This document shows, piece by piece, positions 34,659 through 43,256 of a DNA stretch of 56,874 nt. Positions within the stretch are counted from its first letter, which is position 1, and each line of letters begins with the position of its first letter. Below the pieces are notes generated by a model. It did no database searches and was not told the DNA's origin. It was given only the letters and a program-made list of their open reading frames with translations. Origin of the DNA: Bacteroidales bacterium (lineage in GTDB: Bacteria; Bacteroidota; Bacteroidia; Bacteroidales; UBA932); contig JAEESO010000015.1 of assembly GCA_016286385.1 (NCBI GenBank), positions 1-56,874 of the forward strand, written 5' to 3'. The translations under genes were made by a program, and so were the position numbers.

Positions 34659-35246
34659 ATGAAAACCAAGTTCCTCCTTTCTGTAACAATTGCCGTGGCG
34701 GGCCTGCTTGCGGGCATATCGGCATTTGCACAAACTACCGTTACCGGAGTTAACGTTACCAAATTCGAGGCAACGTCCGTGGAAGCCCAGCCCAAGATGC
34801 TCATCACTCCCATTGCGGCCGATATCACCATAATCCAGTCCAACTCTTCCAGCTTCAAGACCCAGGGCGTCATCACCATCCCTGAGGTCCCTGATACCAA
34901 AGACCTTGCAAAGCTGGAGCGTTATGCGGCAGATGCTAAGCAGGTAATTATGGACGGCATAGAGGAACTGAAGGCAAAGGCTCTGTTTGAGTTCGCGGAG
35001 AGCGCCGGCGCAGACCTTATAGTGGCGCCCCTTTTCTCCGTTGTCACAGACAAGAGCGACGGCCGGAACATATACCTTACAGTAAAGGTAAAAGGCTATC
35101 CCGCCAAATATACCAATTTCCGCAACGTGAAGCCTGCAGATACCACAATTGTGTATATCAACAGTGCCCTCTCCAGCGGAAAGAACGTTCGCAGTATCTC
35201 CACTACGGAGGCTGTTCAGGCAGAAACCAAACTTGAAGTTAAGTAG
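34659..35246 (+). CDS. secreted protein of unknown function
   Basis: The start is set at 34659, which begins a clean signal peptide (MKTKFLLSVTIAVAGLLAGISAFAQ); the frame upstream is only overlap with the peptidase gene. The mature part (about 170 residues) begins with beta strands (VTGVNVTKFEATSVEAQPKM), has a helix rich in Ala/Glu/Lys (DLAKLERYAADAKQVIMDGIEEL), then a second alpha-beta part (ADLIVAPLFSV, IYLTVKVKGYPAKY). The middle resembles small periplasmic proteins that sense or scaffold at the envelope, but no family comes to mind. It is followed 2 bases later by a probable beta-barrel protein, so the two are co-translated. Confidence 0.7.
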   Translation: MKTKFLLSVTIAVAGLLAGISAFAQTTVTGVNVTKFEATSVEAQPKMLITPIAADITIIQSNSSSFKTQGVITIPEVPDTKDLAKLERYAADAKQVIMDGIEELKAKALFEFAESAGADLIVAPLFSVVTDKSDGRNIYLTVKVKGYPAKYTNFRNVKPADTTIVYINSALSSGKNVRSISTTEAVQAETKLEVK

Positions 35247-35248
35247 TT

Positions 35249-35851
35249 ATGAGAAGGCTTGTGGTATTTGTGGGCCTGCTGCTTGCGGCGTTTTCCGCAA
35301 AGGCCCAAACCATAGACTTTACCGGCGTTTCCATCAACACTGAACGTGTGAAGAAAGTCTATGAGCGCAAGACTTTTGTAGTGGGCACCGCCACCCCGGA
35401 AATTTTCCCGGGCATTAATGATAAAGCATCCAACGTTACGGCCATGTTTGGCGCAAGGTTTGGCATGGTTTGGAAATTCGGCTTTTATGTAGGGGCCGAT
35501 ATCGGCATTGGCGGCTTTCCTCAGGGGTCTGCTTCTGAGGATGTTCGCTGGGACGCTATTCTTTCCGGAATGCGTAAGGACCCCCGTGTAAACTTTGTGG
35601 CAGGCGGCATATGGCGCATAAAGAATAATTTCAACCTGTATCTTGGAAGTGGCCTGGCTATTTTTCAAACCCTTGTGGAGCAGCAGAACAAGGAGTGGAA
35701 AGAGTATTCCGGCGGCCTGTCCCCCACCGCGGAGCTTGGTGCAATTTTCCATGTAAACAAGCTGTCATTTATGATAGGAGCGGGTGTTGTTCCTTTATTC
35801 ACACTATATCCAAGCGTCCGTGCAACGCTTGGCGTTGGATATAATTTTTAA
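35249..35851 (+). CDS. probable small outer-membrane beta-barrel protein
   Basis: The 200-residue protein has a signal peptide (MRRLVVFVGLLLAAFSAKAQ) and alternating hydrophobic strands rich in Gly and aromatics (AMFGARFGMVWKFGFYVGADIGIGG, FNLYLGSGLAIF, LSFMIGAGVVPLF). It ends in a C-terminal Phe (GVGYNF), the usual signal for the outer-membrane barrel machinery. That predicts an 8-strand barrel. The function is unknown. It is 2 bases downstream of the previous secreted protein and 11 upstream of a lipoprotein, so the three may form an envelope complex. Confidence 0.7.
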   Translation: MRRLVVFVGLLLAAFSAKAQTIDFTGVSINTERVKKVYERKTFVVGTATPEIFPGINDKASNVTAMFGARFGMVWKFGFYVGADIGIGGFPQGSASEDVRWDAILSGMRKDPRVNFVAGGIWRIKNNFNLYLGSGLAIFQTLVEQQNKEWKEYSGGLSPTAELGAIFHVNKLSFMIGAGVVPLFTLYPSVRATLGVGYNF

Positions 35852-35862
35852 GGAAAGGGCCT

Positions 35863-36864
35863 ATGAAAAAGTATTTTCTTCTTCTTGCAATGGCCTTTGC
35901 CGCCGTATCATGCGCCGTCAAGGATGAGAATATTCCTCTCCCGAATCCTGATTACAACAATTTCTTCCAAACCGTTCGGTCGGATTTCCACTCCACCTCA
36001 ACTACTATCTGGGTGGAGTCTGTGCGTTACTACGCCCCGGGCGCAGTAGTCACCCGTTATGGTATATGCTGTGCATTGTTCCGTCTGCCCACTATTACAG
36101 ACAACGCGGTCTCTGCAAGTGAGGGGGCGCCTTTATCGGACGTAATGACCTTGACCGGATTGTCCCCCAACACCACTTACACCTGCAGGGCGTTCTTTGT
36201 GACGTCGGACGGAACGGCCTATTACAGTGAGTCCTTTGAGGTTGCCACCGCTTCCATTCTTTCCCTTGAATTGGACGGTTATCCCACGTCCAACACCAAG
36301 GATGGCGGTTATGTGAAGGCTGTCCTAAAGGAGGGTAGTTTTGGAGACTGTACAGAGCGGGGATTCTGTTACGGCACATCGGAAGTACCTACGGTGAACG
36401 ACTACAAAGTTGCCATAGCGGGAACGTCAAGCACTATGCTGGGCTACATCCCCATGAGCCCCGGCCAACTGTTCTATTACAGGGCTTTTGCCAGGATGTC
36501 AGACGGCACAGTTGTGTACTCGGATGAAAGTTACTATATCCAGACATACGCCGTTACGGAAGGATTCAGCGCATCCAATCTGGCCTACGGCGTTACATAT
36601 GATAGCAAGTATTATCCTTTCTCCGCGCAGCTTGACGCCACCTTCAGTTACTATTCAACATCTGAGACATCGGAAATAGGTTTCAAGGAAGGAAGCAAAT
36701 CCTGGAAATGGAACAACATTACTGACGGAACGTTTACAGACTACAGGACCTGGTACTTTGAAGACGTGGTACAAACCATGACGTATCAGGCCTATGCCGT
36801 CCTGAAAAGCACCGGCAAGAAGGTATGGGGAGAGGAAAAGACCGCCTATTTCTACTACAACTAA
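35863..36864 (+). CDS. lipoprotein with fibronectin-III-like repeats
   Basis: The 333-residue protein has a lipoprotein signal (AAVSC, Cys17) and two to three fibronectin-III-like units, seen in the repeated pattern LTGLSPNTTYTCRAFFVTSDGTAYYSESF (about residues 85-118) and MSPGQLFYYRAFARMSDGTVVYSDE (about 190-215). No catalytic motif is visible. It follows the barrel protein by 11 bases and precedes hppA by 14. A surface or periplasmic binding role is likely, but the partner is unknown. Confidence 0.7.
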   Translation: MKKYFLLLAMAFAAVSCAVKDENIPLPNPDYNNFFQTVRSDFHSTSTTIWVESVRYYAPGAVVTRYGICCALFRLPTITDNAVSASEGAPLSDVMTLTGLSPNTTYTCRAFFVTSDGTAYYSESFEVATASILSLELDGYPTSNTKDGGYVKAVLKEGSFGDCTERGFCYGTSEVPTVNDYKVAIAGTSSTMLGYIPMSPGQLFYYRAFARMSDGTVVYSDESYYIQTYAVTEGFSASNLAYGVTYDSKYYPFSAQLDATFSYYSTSETSEIGFKEGSKSWKWNNITDGTFTDYRTWYFEDVVQTMTYQAYAVLKSTGKKVWGEEKTAYFYYN

Positions 36865-36878
36865 CTAAACCTTTATAA

Positions 36879-39065
36879 ATGACCTATCTTTTTTATCTGG
36901 TTCCGGCAGCGGCTGTACTGGCCCTGCTCTTTGCGTGGATTTTCTTCCGTCAGATGATGAGGGAGAGTGAAGGAACCGTCACTATGAAAGAAATCGCACA
37001 GTATGTGCGCGAGGGCGCAATGGCGTACCTTAAACAGCAGTACAAAGTTGTTGTAATCGTATTCATTGTCCTGGCAGCCCTGTTTGCCGTCCTTGCATAC
37101 GGATTCGGCGTACAGAACCCCTGGGTGCCGTTCGCATTCCTTACGGGCGGTTTCTTCAGCGGCCTTGCCGGCTTCGTGGGTATGAAAACCGCAACTTATG
37201 CATCGGCCCGTACAGCAAATGCAACAATGCGAAGCCTCAATTCCGGCCTAAAGATAGCCTTCCGCAGCGGCGCCGTCATGGGCCTCACCGTGGTGGGCCT
37301 GGGCCTTCTTGACATCGCCATCTGGTGGAGCATCCTCAAGATCTTCTATGAGCCCACGGAGGCCCAGAACCTGGTTGTGATCACCACCACCATGCTCACC
37401 TTCGGAATGGGCGCATCAACGCAGGCACTCTTCGCCCGTGTGGGCGGTGGCATCTACACCAAGGCTGCGGATGTGGGGGCCGATATCGTTGGTAAGGTAG
37501 AGCAGGACATCCCCGAGGACGATCCCCGTAACCCCGCCACCATTGCCGATAACGTGGGTGACAACGTAGGTGACGTTGCCGGTATGGGCGCAGACCTTTA
37601 TGAGAGTTACTGCGGCTCCATCCTTGCCACCATGGCGCTTGGTGCATCGGCCTTCTTCGGAGACGGAACCGCCGTCCAGATGAGGGCCATCCTTGCCCCC
37701 ATGATGATTGCTGCAATTGGTGTAGTCCTCTCAATCTTAGGCATTTACGTGGTGCGTACAAAGGAAGGCGCTTCGCTTCAGGACCTCCTTGGTTCCCTAA
37801 GCCGCGGCACCAACCTTGCGGCCGTGCTCATCGCCCTGGTTTCCTTCGGCGTTTTCTACATCCTTGGCTTCCCCAACTGGTGGCAGATGGCACTTTCCGT
37901 GCTCTCCGGCCTTCTTGCAGGTGTTATTATCGGCAAGATTACGGAGTACTATACCTCCCACTCCTACAAGCCCACCCAGAAGCTGGCCGAAAGCGCCCAG
38001 ACTGGCCCCGCAACCGTCATCATCAACGGCGTGGGCCTTGGCATGATCTCCACCGCCGTTCCCGTGGTCACCATTGCCGTCGCCATCCTCCTGGCCTACG
38101 GCTTTGCAACCGGCTTCCACTTTGGCGTTGAAACATTGAGTATGGGCCTCTACGGCATCTCCATTGCCGCTGTGGGTATGCTCTCAACCCTTGGAATTAC
38201 CCTGGCAACGGACGCTTACGGCCCCATTGCCGATAACGCCGGCGGTAATGCCCAGATGTCTGAGCTGGATCCTTCCGTCCGTGAGAAGACCGATATCCTT
38301 GACTCCCTCGGCAACACCACCGCCGCAACCGGCAAGGGCTTTGCCATCGGCTCCGCCGCCCTTACGGCCCTGGCCCTCCTGGCCTCCTACATTGAGGAGA
38401 TCAAGATCGGCTTCGGCCACCTTGCCGCAAAGGGCGGAGAAATGGCGGCTGAATTTACCCGCCTTGCACACGGCAGCATCACAGATATTGTGGAGCACTA
38501 TGACATCACCCTCATGAATCCTATGGTCCTGGTGGGCATTTTCATCGGCTCAATGATGGCATTCCTCTTCTGCGGTCTCACCATGAATGCCGTGGGACGT
38601 GCAGCAGAGAAGATGGTCATCGAGGTACGCCGCCAGTTCCGTGAGATTGCCGGCATCCTTGAAGGAAAGCAGCGCCCGGACTACACCAGCTGCGTCCGCA
38701 TCTCCACCAAGGCTGCCCAGCACGAGATGATCTTCCCGTCCCTCCTTGCCATCATCGTTCCCATGCTTGTGGGTGTCATCCTTGGCCCTGCAGGTGTTAT
38801 AGGCCTCCTTGCCGGCGGCCTTGGAGCAGGCTTCGTCCTGGCTATCTTCCTGGCCAACTCCGGCGGCGCCTGGGACAATGCCAAGAAGTTCGTTGAGGAA
38901 GGCCACTTCGGCGGCAAGAACTCCTCCAGCCACCACGCCACCGTGGTAGGCGACACAGTGGGAGACCCCTTCAAGGACACCTCCGGCCCTTCCCTCAACA
39001 TCCTCATCAAGCTCATGAGCATGGTCTCCATCGTCATGGCCGGACTCACCGTGATGCTGCACTAA
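36879..39065 (+). CDS. hppA: membrane pyrophosphatase (K+-dependent type, Na+ or H+ pump)
   Basis: This 728-residue integral membrane protein with about 16 hydrophobic segments couples PPi hydrolysis to ion pumping across the inner membrane. The substrate-binding signature [23 protein letters not shown] is present (about residues 200-222), with the acidic motifs [20 protein letters not shown] and, near the end, [14 protein letters not shown] and [13 protein letters not shown]. The loop [14 protein letters not shown] has Ala where K+-independent pumps have Lys, which marks the K+-dependent class. Bacteroidota members of that class have been described as Na+ pumps, so Na+ is likely but not proven. 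The start ATG 36879 follows the lipoprotein by 14 bases. Confidence 0.97.
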   Translation: MTYLFYLVPAAAVLALLFAWIFFRQMMRESEGTVTMKEIAQYVREGAMAYLKQQYKVVVIVFIVLAALFAVLAYGFGVQNPWVPFAFLTGGFFSGLAGFVGMKTATYASARTANATMRSLNSGLKIAFRSGAVMGLTVVGLGLLDIAIWWSILKIFYEPTEAQNLVVITTTMLTFGMGASTQALFARVGGGIYTKAADVGADIVGKVEQDIPEDDPRNPATIADNVGDNVGDVAGMGADLYESYCGSILATMALGASAFFGDGTAVQMRAILAPMMIAAIGVVLSILGIYVVRTKEGASLQDLLGSLSRGTNLAAVLIALVSFGVFYILGFPNWWQMALSVLSGLLAGVIIGKITEYYTSHSYKPTQKLAESAQTGPATVIINGVGLGMISTAVPVVTIAVAILLAYGFATGFHFGVETLSMGLYGISIAAVGMLSTLGITLATDAYGPIADNAGGNAQMSELDPSVREKTDILDSLGNTTAATGKGFAIGSAALTALALLASYIEEIKIGFGHLAAKGGEMAAEFTRLAHGSITDIVEHYDITLMNPMVLVGIFIGSMMAFLFCGLTMNAVGRAAEKMVIEVRRQFREIAGILEGKQRPDYTSCVRISTKAAQHEMIFPSLLAIIVPMLVGVILGPAGVIGLLAGGLGAGFVLAIFLANSGGAWDNAKKFVEEGHFGGKNSSSHHATVVGDTVGDPFKDTSGPSLNILIKLMSMVSIVMAGLTVMLH

Positions 39066-39124
39066 GTTACACCATCGCACAGGCGCTCGCTTCGTAACTT
39101 AGCTCACGTTGCCCCCACCCTAAA

Positions 39125-39145
39125 TCCCTCCCCTCGGGGGAGGGA
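39125..39145 (+). terminator. hairpin downstream of hppA, possible terminator
   Basis: TCCCTCCCC pairs with GGGGGAGGGA around a 2-3 base loop, 60 bases after the hppA stop. Only a weak T-run follows, so termination is uncertain. Confidence 0.45.
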
Positions 39146-39184
39146 CTTTGTTACCCATATTGTAATGCCGACGCCGTGGAGCCC

Positions 39185-39272
39185 AAGTGGTTGTGCGTCA
39201 ATTACTTACCGGATCCTTTGGGAAAACCAGTAATCCCATACGATCCGGTAAATTGTTGTATATTAACCACTT
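39185..39272. repeat. long imperfect hairpin element
   Basis: The outer arms AAGTGGTT (39185-39192) and AACCACTT (39265-39272) and the inner arms TTACCGGATC (39206-39215) and GATCCGGTAA (39242-39251) are perfect inverted repeats. A second matched CAATT/AATTG block links them. The 88-base unit could be a small mobile or recombination element. Confidence 0.6.
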
Positions 39273-39290
39273 AACCTCCATCAATTGCCG

Positions 39291-39472
39291 TTTTCGTTGC
39301 CCCTTGTCGCTGCGGGAGGTATTGATGGCAAAACCCTTCGTTCGCTTCGCTCACTTCGTCCCTCCCATTCGCCGCGCTTCGCGCAGGCTCTGGGCCCCTC
39401 CCGCTCATGAAGCCGCGGGCGGCTACAGGTTTTGCCACCAACACCTCCCCTCCGCTTATAGGGCAACGAAAA
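39291..39472. repeat. large palindromic element, same family as the murB insertion
   Basis: The arms 39291-39336 and 39427-39472 are about 80% complementary over 46 bases (TTTTCGTTGCCC ... GGCAAAACC). The roughly 90-base centre holds TTCGCTTCGCTC (39341), CCTCCCA (39361) and GGGCCCCTCCC (39392) in the same order as in the murB element at 48979, 49001 and 49022. Confidence 0.6.
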
Positions 39473-39560
39473 GCACAAAAACCGCCTAAAATGTGTGAGT
39501 CATTGCCCAAACGGGCAACGAAAAGCACAAAACCGGCCCAAAACGTGTGAATCGTTGCCC
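39461..39560. repeat. two tandem 48-base hairpin repeats, 52-base period
   Basis: Units at 39461-39508 and 39513-39560 share about 90% identity. Each begins GGGCAACGA and ends T-C-(A/G)-TTGCCC, so each folds into its own stem. They are separated by AAAC. Only two copies occur. Confidence 0.7.
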
Positions 39561-39652
39561 CGGGACATCATAGAGGTGCAACCTGCGACGTATATAGGCA
39601 ACCTGAGACGGTGCTCCTGCAATTCTATGGCGGAAATCGGCAAAAAATAGTT

Positions 39653-39660
39653 ATCTTTGT
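39653..39660 (+). promoter_or_regulatory. -7 promoter element (TATCTTTG) for the pheS operon
   Basis: An exact TAnnTTTG match 21 bases upstream of the pheS ATG, predicting a leader of about 15 bases. Confidence 0.65.
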
Positions 39661-39681
39661 AAGCTATAATAAAGATAAGCA

Positions 39682-40716
39682 ATGAAAGAAGCCATTGAAA
39701 GAATATTCAAAGAGCTGGAGGAGCTGAAGGCCACCAGCCAGAAAGAGGCAGAAGAAGCCCGTATACGTTTCCTTGGAAAGAAAGGTGAAATCACGGCCCT
39801 TATGGACGAGTTCCGCAACATTGCCCCGGAACTCAAGAGGGAGTACGGCAAGAAGCTCAATGAACTCAAGCAGTACACCATTGCAAAGATAGATGAACTG
39901 AAGGCTGCTGCAGAGACCGCCGCTGTGGCCGATTCCCCCAAGGAGGATCTTTCAATGCCCGGAGACGCTTTCCCCCTGGGTTCGCGTCATCCCGTTTCTA
40001 TTGTCCGCCAGCAGATTGTGGATATCTTCCGCAAGTTTGGATATGACGTTGCAGAGGGCCCTGAAATTGAGGACGACTACCACGTGTTCGAGGCCCTGAA
40101 CTTCCCGCCCAATCACCCCGCGCGTGAGATGCAGGACACCTTCTTCGTGAGCACCGGCCATCTGAACCCGCTCCTTCTCCGTACTCACACTTCTTCCGTG
40201 CAGGTGCGCACAATGGAAACCCAGCCGCTGCCCATCCGCGTGGTGTGCCCCGGCCGCGTTTTCAGAAATGAGGCAATATCGGCCCGCGCGCACTGCATCT
40301 TCCATCAGGTAGAAGGACTGTACATTGACAAGGACGTCACGTTCGCAGACCTTAAGCAGGCCATCCTGCTGTTTGCCCGCGAGATGTTTGGTGCCGATAC
40401 GGAGATTCGTATGAGGCCCTCCTACTTCCCGTTCACGGAGCCTTCCGCAGAGGTAGACGTTTCCTGCAACATCTGCAAGGGAAAGGGCTGCAACATCTGC
40501 AAGGGCACCGGCTGGCTGGAGATTATGGGCTGCGGCATGGTGGATCCCAACGTCCTCAAGGCCAGCGGAATTGATCCTTCACAGTACAGCGGCTTTGCCT
40601 TTGGCATGGGCGTGGAGCGTATCGCAATGCTCAAGTGGCAGGTCAACGACCTACGCCATTACTTCGAGAACGACATGCGCTTCCTCTCGGAATTCGCCAC
40701 CGCCACGGAAGTGTAG
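39682..40716 (+). CDS. pheS: phenylalanine-tRNA ligase alpha subunit
   Basis: The 344-residue protein charges tRNA-Phe as part of the alpha2-beta2 enzyme. It shows the N-terminal coiled coil (about residues 1-90, RIFKELEELKATSQKEAEEARIRFLGKKGE) and the class II catalytic core, with motif 2-type sequence VVCPGRVFRNEAISARAHCIFHQVEG and motif 3-type FAFGMGVERIAMLKW near the end. Length is normal. Its stop is 3 bases before the GTG start of an SGNH-family gene, so an essential housekeeping gene heads what looks like a surface-acylation operon. pheT is not in the window. Confidence 0.97.
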   Translation: MKEAIERIFKELEELKATSQKEAEEARIRFLGKKGEITALMDEFRNIAPELKREYGKKLNELKQYTIAKIDELKAAAETAAVADSPKEDLSMPGDAFPLGSRHPVSIVRQQIVDIFRKFGYDVAEGPEIEDDYHVFEALNFPPNHPAREMQDTFFVSTGHLNPLLLRTHTSSVQVRTMETQPLPIRVVCPGRVFRNEAISARAHCIFHQVEGLYIDKDVTFADLKQAILLFAREMFGADTEIRMRPSYFPFTEPSAEVDVSCNICKGKGCNICKGTGWLEIMGCGMVDPNVLKASGIDPSQYSGFAFGMGVERIAMLKWQVNDLRHYFENDMRFLSEFATATEV

Positions 40717-40719
40717 TCC

Positions 40720-42102
40720 GTGAAAGCCCGTCAGGTACTCATATTCCTTCTCAGCGTTTTCGCCGCCCTGGGCGTGCTGTGGCTGGTTATGCCGGCCGAT
40801 GGCATAGCCGCCGGGCCGCTCACCCTGCGTTTCTCCAATATGCAGGCAACCCTCAGGGATGCAAATGAGACCAAGGTAGACGTAGACTCCGTCCTCAATG
40901 CAGTTCAGGCCCGTTTCAAGATGAAGCAGGACACACTGGAGTACTACAGGCAGTTTTTCACGGAAAACCCTGACAGAATCTATCTTCCGGGGGATGATAT
41001 AGACTTTTTCCGCCCCGTTTTCAGGGACTTTGAGGCCCCGGGCCTCAGCCGCGTAGTCCACTACGGAGACTCCCAGATAGAACTTGACCGCATTTCCCAG
41101 GACCTCCGCCAGGATCTCCAGGCAAGGTTTGGAGGCAACGGAACCGGCCTTTTCCCGGCCCTGAGCAACGTTCCGTCGGCCAGCATATCCAAGGCGGCAT
41201 CAGGCGGCTTTGTCCAGTACACCATGTACGGAGACTCCACCACCGTCCGCGCCGGCCACAGTCGCTACGGCATTCTGGCCCAGGTGGTTACGCTCACCGG
41301 CGGCGGCACCGTAACCCTTCGTTCCACCAGCAACAAGAACGCCCGCGAAGGCGTCCACAGCTTTGAGGCTGTCACCGTCCTCTACGGACGTCCCAGCGGC
41401 GGGTTCTCCGTAAAAGCGGTATCGGACACCCTCCGCCCCGTTCCCGTAGAGGAAGTGGGCGAGAGCGGCCTCCGCAAAGTCACCTGGCACTTCGGCCGGC
41501 CCGTCCAGAAAGCCGTGCTCCGCTTCAGCGGGAACGCTGAAATCTACGGAATATCGGCCGATCCCGATTCCGGCGTCCAGGTAGACAACATCCCCCTCAG
41601 GGGCTGCTCAGGCACCATTTTCACCCGTATCAACAAGCCTCTTATGGCCGATTGCCTGGAAATGATGGACGCCAGTCTCATCATCCTCCAGTTTGGCGGA
41701 AATTACATGCCCGTGGTCCGTAACACCAAGGTCATCGAGCAGTACCAGGAGCAGATAGAGGCCCAGATCCAGTACTTCCATGAGGTTGCCCCGGATGCCC
41801 GCATCCTCTTTATCGGCCCGTCCGATATGGGAAAGAGCGTGGGCGGCCGCATTGTTACCTGGCCCCGCCTCCCTGAACTTGTGGATTCCCTCAAGGCCAC
41901 GGCCCTCAGGAACGACGCAGCCTATTGGGACCTCTTCCGCATGATGGGAGGGGAGAACTCCATGGGTCAGTGGGTTAAGCACAATCCTCCTTACGCCGGG
42001 CCTGATTACATCCACTTCACCCCCGCCGGTGCCCAGAAGGTTGGAGACGCCCTCTCCAATTCCCTCCTTACCTATTACGATTATTACCGCCTGGTCAAGT
42101 GA
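40720..42102 (+). CDS. SGNH/GDSL-type esterase or acyltransferase, membrane-anchored
   Basis: The 460-residue protein starts at GTG 40720, 3 bases after pheS. An N-terminal membrane anchor or signal (VLIFLLSVFAALGVLWLVM) precedes a periplasmic domain. SGNH blocks are visible: VVHYGDSQIE (block I Ser near residue 114), LQFGGNYMP (block III Asn) and the catalytic DYIHFTPAG (Asp/His near 430). A beta-sandwich insert lies between blocks I and III (about 160-290), as in AlgX/PatB-like acyltransferases. It overlaps the next SGNH gene by 4 bases. With the MBOAT gene two places downstream it is likely to transfer acyl groups, usually acetyl, onto a cell-surface polymer. Confidence 0.82.
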   Translation: MKARQVLIFLLSVFAALGVLWLVMPADGIAAGPLTLRFSNMQATLRDANETKVDVDSVLNAVQARFKMKQDTLEYYRQFFTENPDRIYLPGDDIDFFRPVFRDFEAPGLSRVVHYGDSQIELDRISQDLRQDLQARFGGNGTGLFPALSNVPSASISKAASGGFVQYTMYGDSTTVRAGHSRYGILAQVVTLTGGGTVTLRSTSNKNAREGVHSFEAVTVLYGRPSGGFSVKAVSDTLRPVPVEEVGESGLRKVTWHFGRPVQKAVLRFSGNAEIYGISADPDSGVQVDNIPLRGCSGTIFTRINKPLMADCLEMMDASLIILQFGGNYMPVVRNTKVIEQYQEQIEAQIQYFHEVAPDARILFIGPSDMGKSVGGRIVTWPRLPELVDSLKATALRNDAAYWDLFRMMGGENSMGQWVKHNPPYAGPDYIHFTPAGAQKVGDALSNSLLTYYDYYRLVK

Positions 42103-43256
42103 AGCGCCTCCTCCTTATAGTCCTCCTTGCCATGGCAGTGCCGTGCGCAGCCCAGCGCCCTCCCGTGCTCATTCCGCGCGGGCTTGAGGGGGAATCGGCC
42201 TCCTTTACCGCCTTCAGGCAAAAGCTGGACTCCCTGGTGCATTGGGGCACCGGAGACGTAAGGGTGCTCCACGTTGGCGGCTCCCACGTCCAGGGCGGCA
42301 CCTGGAGTGACCGCCTCCGCACCCGCTTCCTGTCCCTCAGATACGGCCTTGACGGCGGCAGGGGCCTGGTTTTCCCCTTTGCGGCCGCCCTCACCAACAC
42401 CCCCGTCAGCTACACAACCTCATACTCCGGCCTCTGGGAATCCCACAATTGCATAAAGGCCGATGGTGGGGACCTCGGCCTCACCGGCATAGCCGCAGAG
42501 GTTAAGGACACCGCCTCCCGCGTAGCCGTGGACCTTGCCCGTAACGGCGGTCCCGTGCTCCGCCAGAGCTACGCCTTCAACCGTGTGGACGTCCTTGGGG
42601 AAGGGGAGATGGAGCCCGTCCTCCTGCTTCAGGGCCGGGACACCGTTTACGGCGTCAAGGGCCGCCAGTACACCCATTTCGACCTCCCGTACTACACGGA
42701 CTGGCTGCAGGTATTCTTTAAGGGGGAGGGCCGATACACCCTCCGCGGCCTCTACCTTGACCGCACCGGCGGCGGCTTCACCTACAGCGAGGCTGGAATC
42801 AACGGCGCCTCCACCTCATCCTGGGCAAAGTGCTCCCATTGGGCAGAGGACCTTTCCCGCGTGATGCCGGACCTCGTGATATTCTCTATCGGCATCAACG
42901 ACATCCAGGGCCACGATTTTGATTCCCGCCGATTCAAGGAAAACTACCGCTTCCTCCTTCGCCAGGTGCGGGACGTGAACCCCCGCTGCGCCGTACTCTT
43001 TTCCGGTATCAACGACAGTTATTACAAGGGAAAACACGTGAACCAGCATACCCCTGACGTTGAAAAGGCCTTCCGTGAACTGGCCGATGAATTTGACGGC
43101 GTGTTCTGGGATATGTATGAGGTTATGGGCGGCTACGGCTCTTCCGATGCCTGGAAAGAGGCCGGCCTGATGCAGGGTGACAGAGTCCATTTCACCCCCG
43201 CCGGCTATCGCCTCATCGGGGACCTTCTCTTTGACGCAATAATGGAGTACAGATGA
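42099..43256 (+). CDS. second SGNH/GDSL-type esterase or acyltransferase, exported
   Basis: The 385-residue protein has a signal peptide (MKRLLLIVLLAMAVPCAAQ) and SGNH blocks: VLHVGGSHVQGG (Ser in GGSH in place of GDS, near residue 62), FSIGINDIQGHD (block III Asn) and GDRVHFTPAGY (Asp/His near 365). It overlaps both neighbours by 4 bases, so translation is coupled throughout the operon. The GDS-to-GGS change in block I is unusual but the Ser and the downstream Asp/His remain. It probably works with the first SGNH protein and the MBOAT, one as transferase and one as transferase or esterase. Confidence 0.8.
   Translation: MKRLLLIVLLAMAVPCAAQRPPVLIPRGLEGESASFTAFRQKLDSLVHWGTGDVRVLHVGGSHVQGGTWSDRLRTRFLSLRYGLDGGRGLVFPFAAALTNTPVSYTTSYSGLWESHNCIKADGGDLGLTGIAAEVKDTASRVAVDLARNGGPVLRQSYAFNRVDVLGEGEMEPVLLLQGRDTVYGVKGRQYTHFDLPYYTDWLQVFFKGEGRYTLRGLYLDRTGGGFTYSEAGINGASTSSWAKCSHWAEDLSRVMPDLVIFSIGINDIQGHDFDSRRFKENYRFLLRQVRDVNPRCAVLFSGINDSYYKGKHVNQHTPDVEKAFRELADEFDGVFWDMYEVMGGYGSSDAWKEAGLMQGDRVHFTPAGYRLIGDLLFDAIMEYR

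Larger units (their letters stand above)
39066..39652. other. gene-free spacer of about 590 bases built of palindromic elements
   Basis: No supportable coding region is visible on either strand. ORFs here are short and antiparallel to palindromes. The spacer holds a terminator-like hairpin (39125-39145), a long imperfect hairpin (39185-39272), a large inverted repeat (39291-39472), two tandem 48-base hairpins (39461-39560), and a direct repeat GCAACCTG(C/A)GAC at 39578-39589 and 39598-39609, before the pheS promoter. Confidence 0.8.

Noticed and set aside
39461..39560. Possible CRISPR array
   Set aside because: Only two repeat units, separated by 4 bases and not by unique spacers, and no cas genes are in the window.
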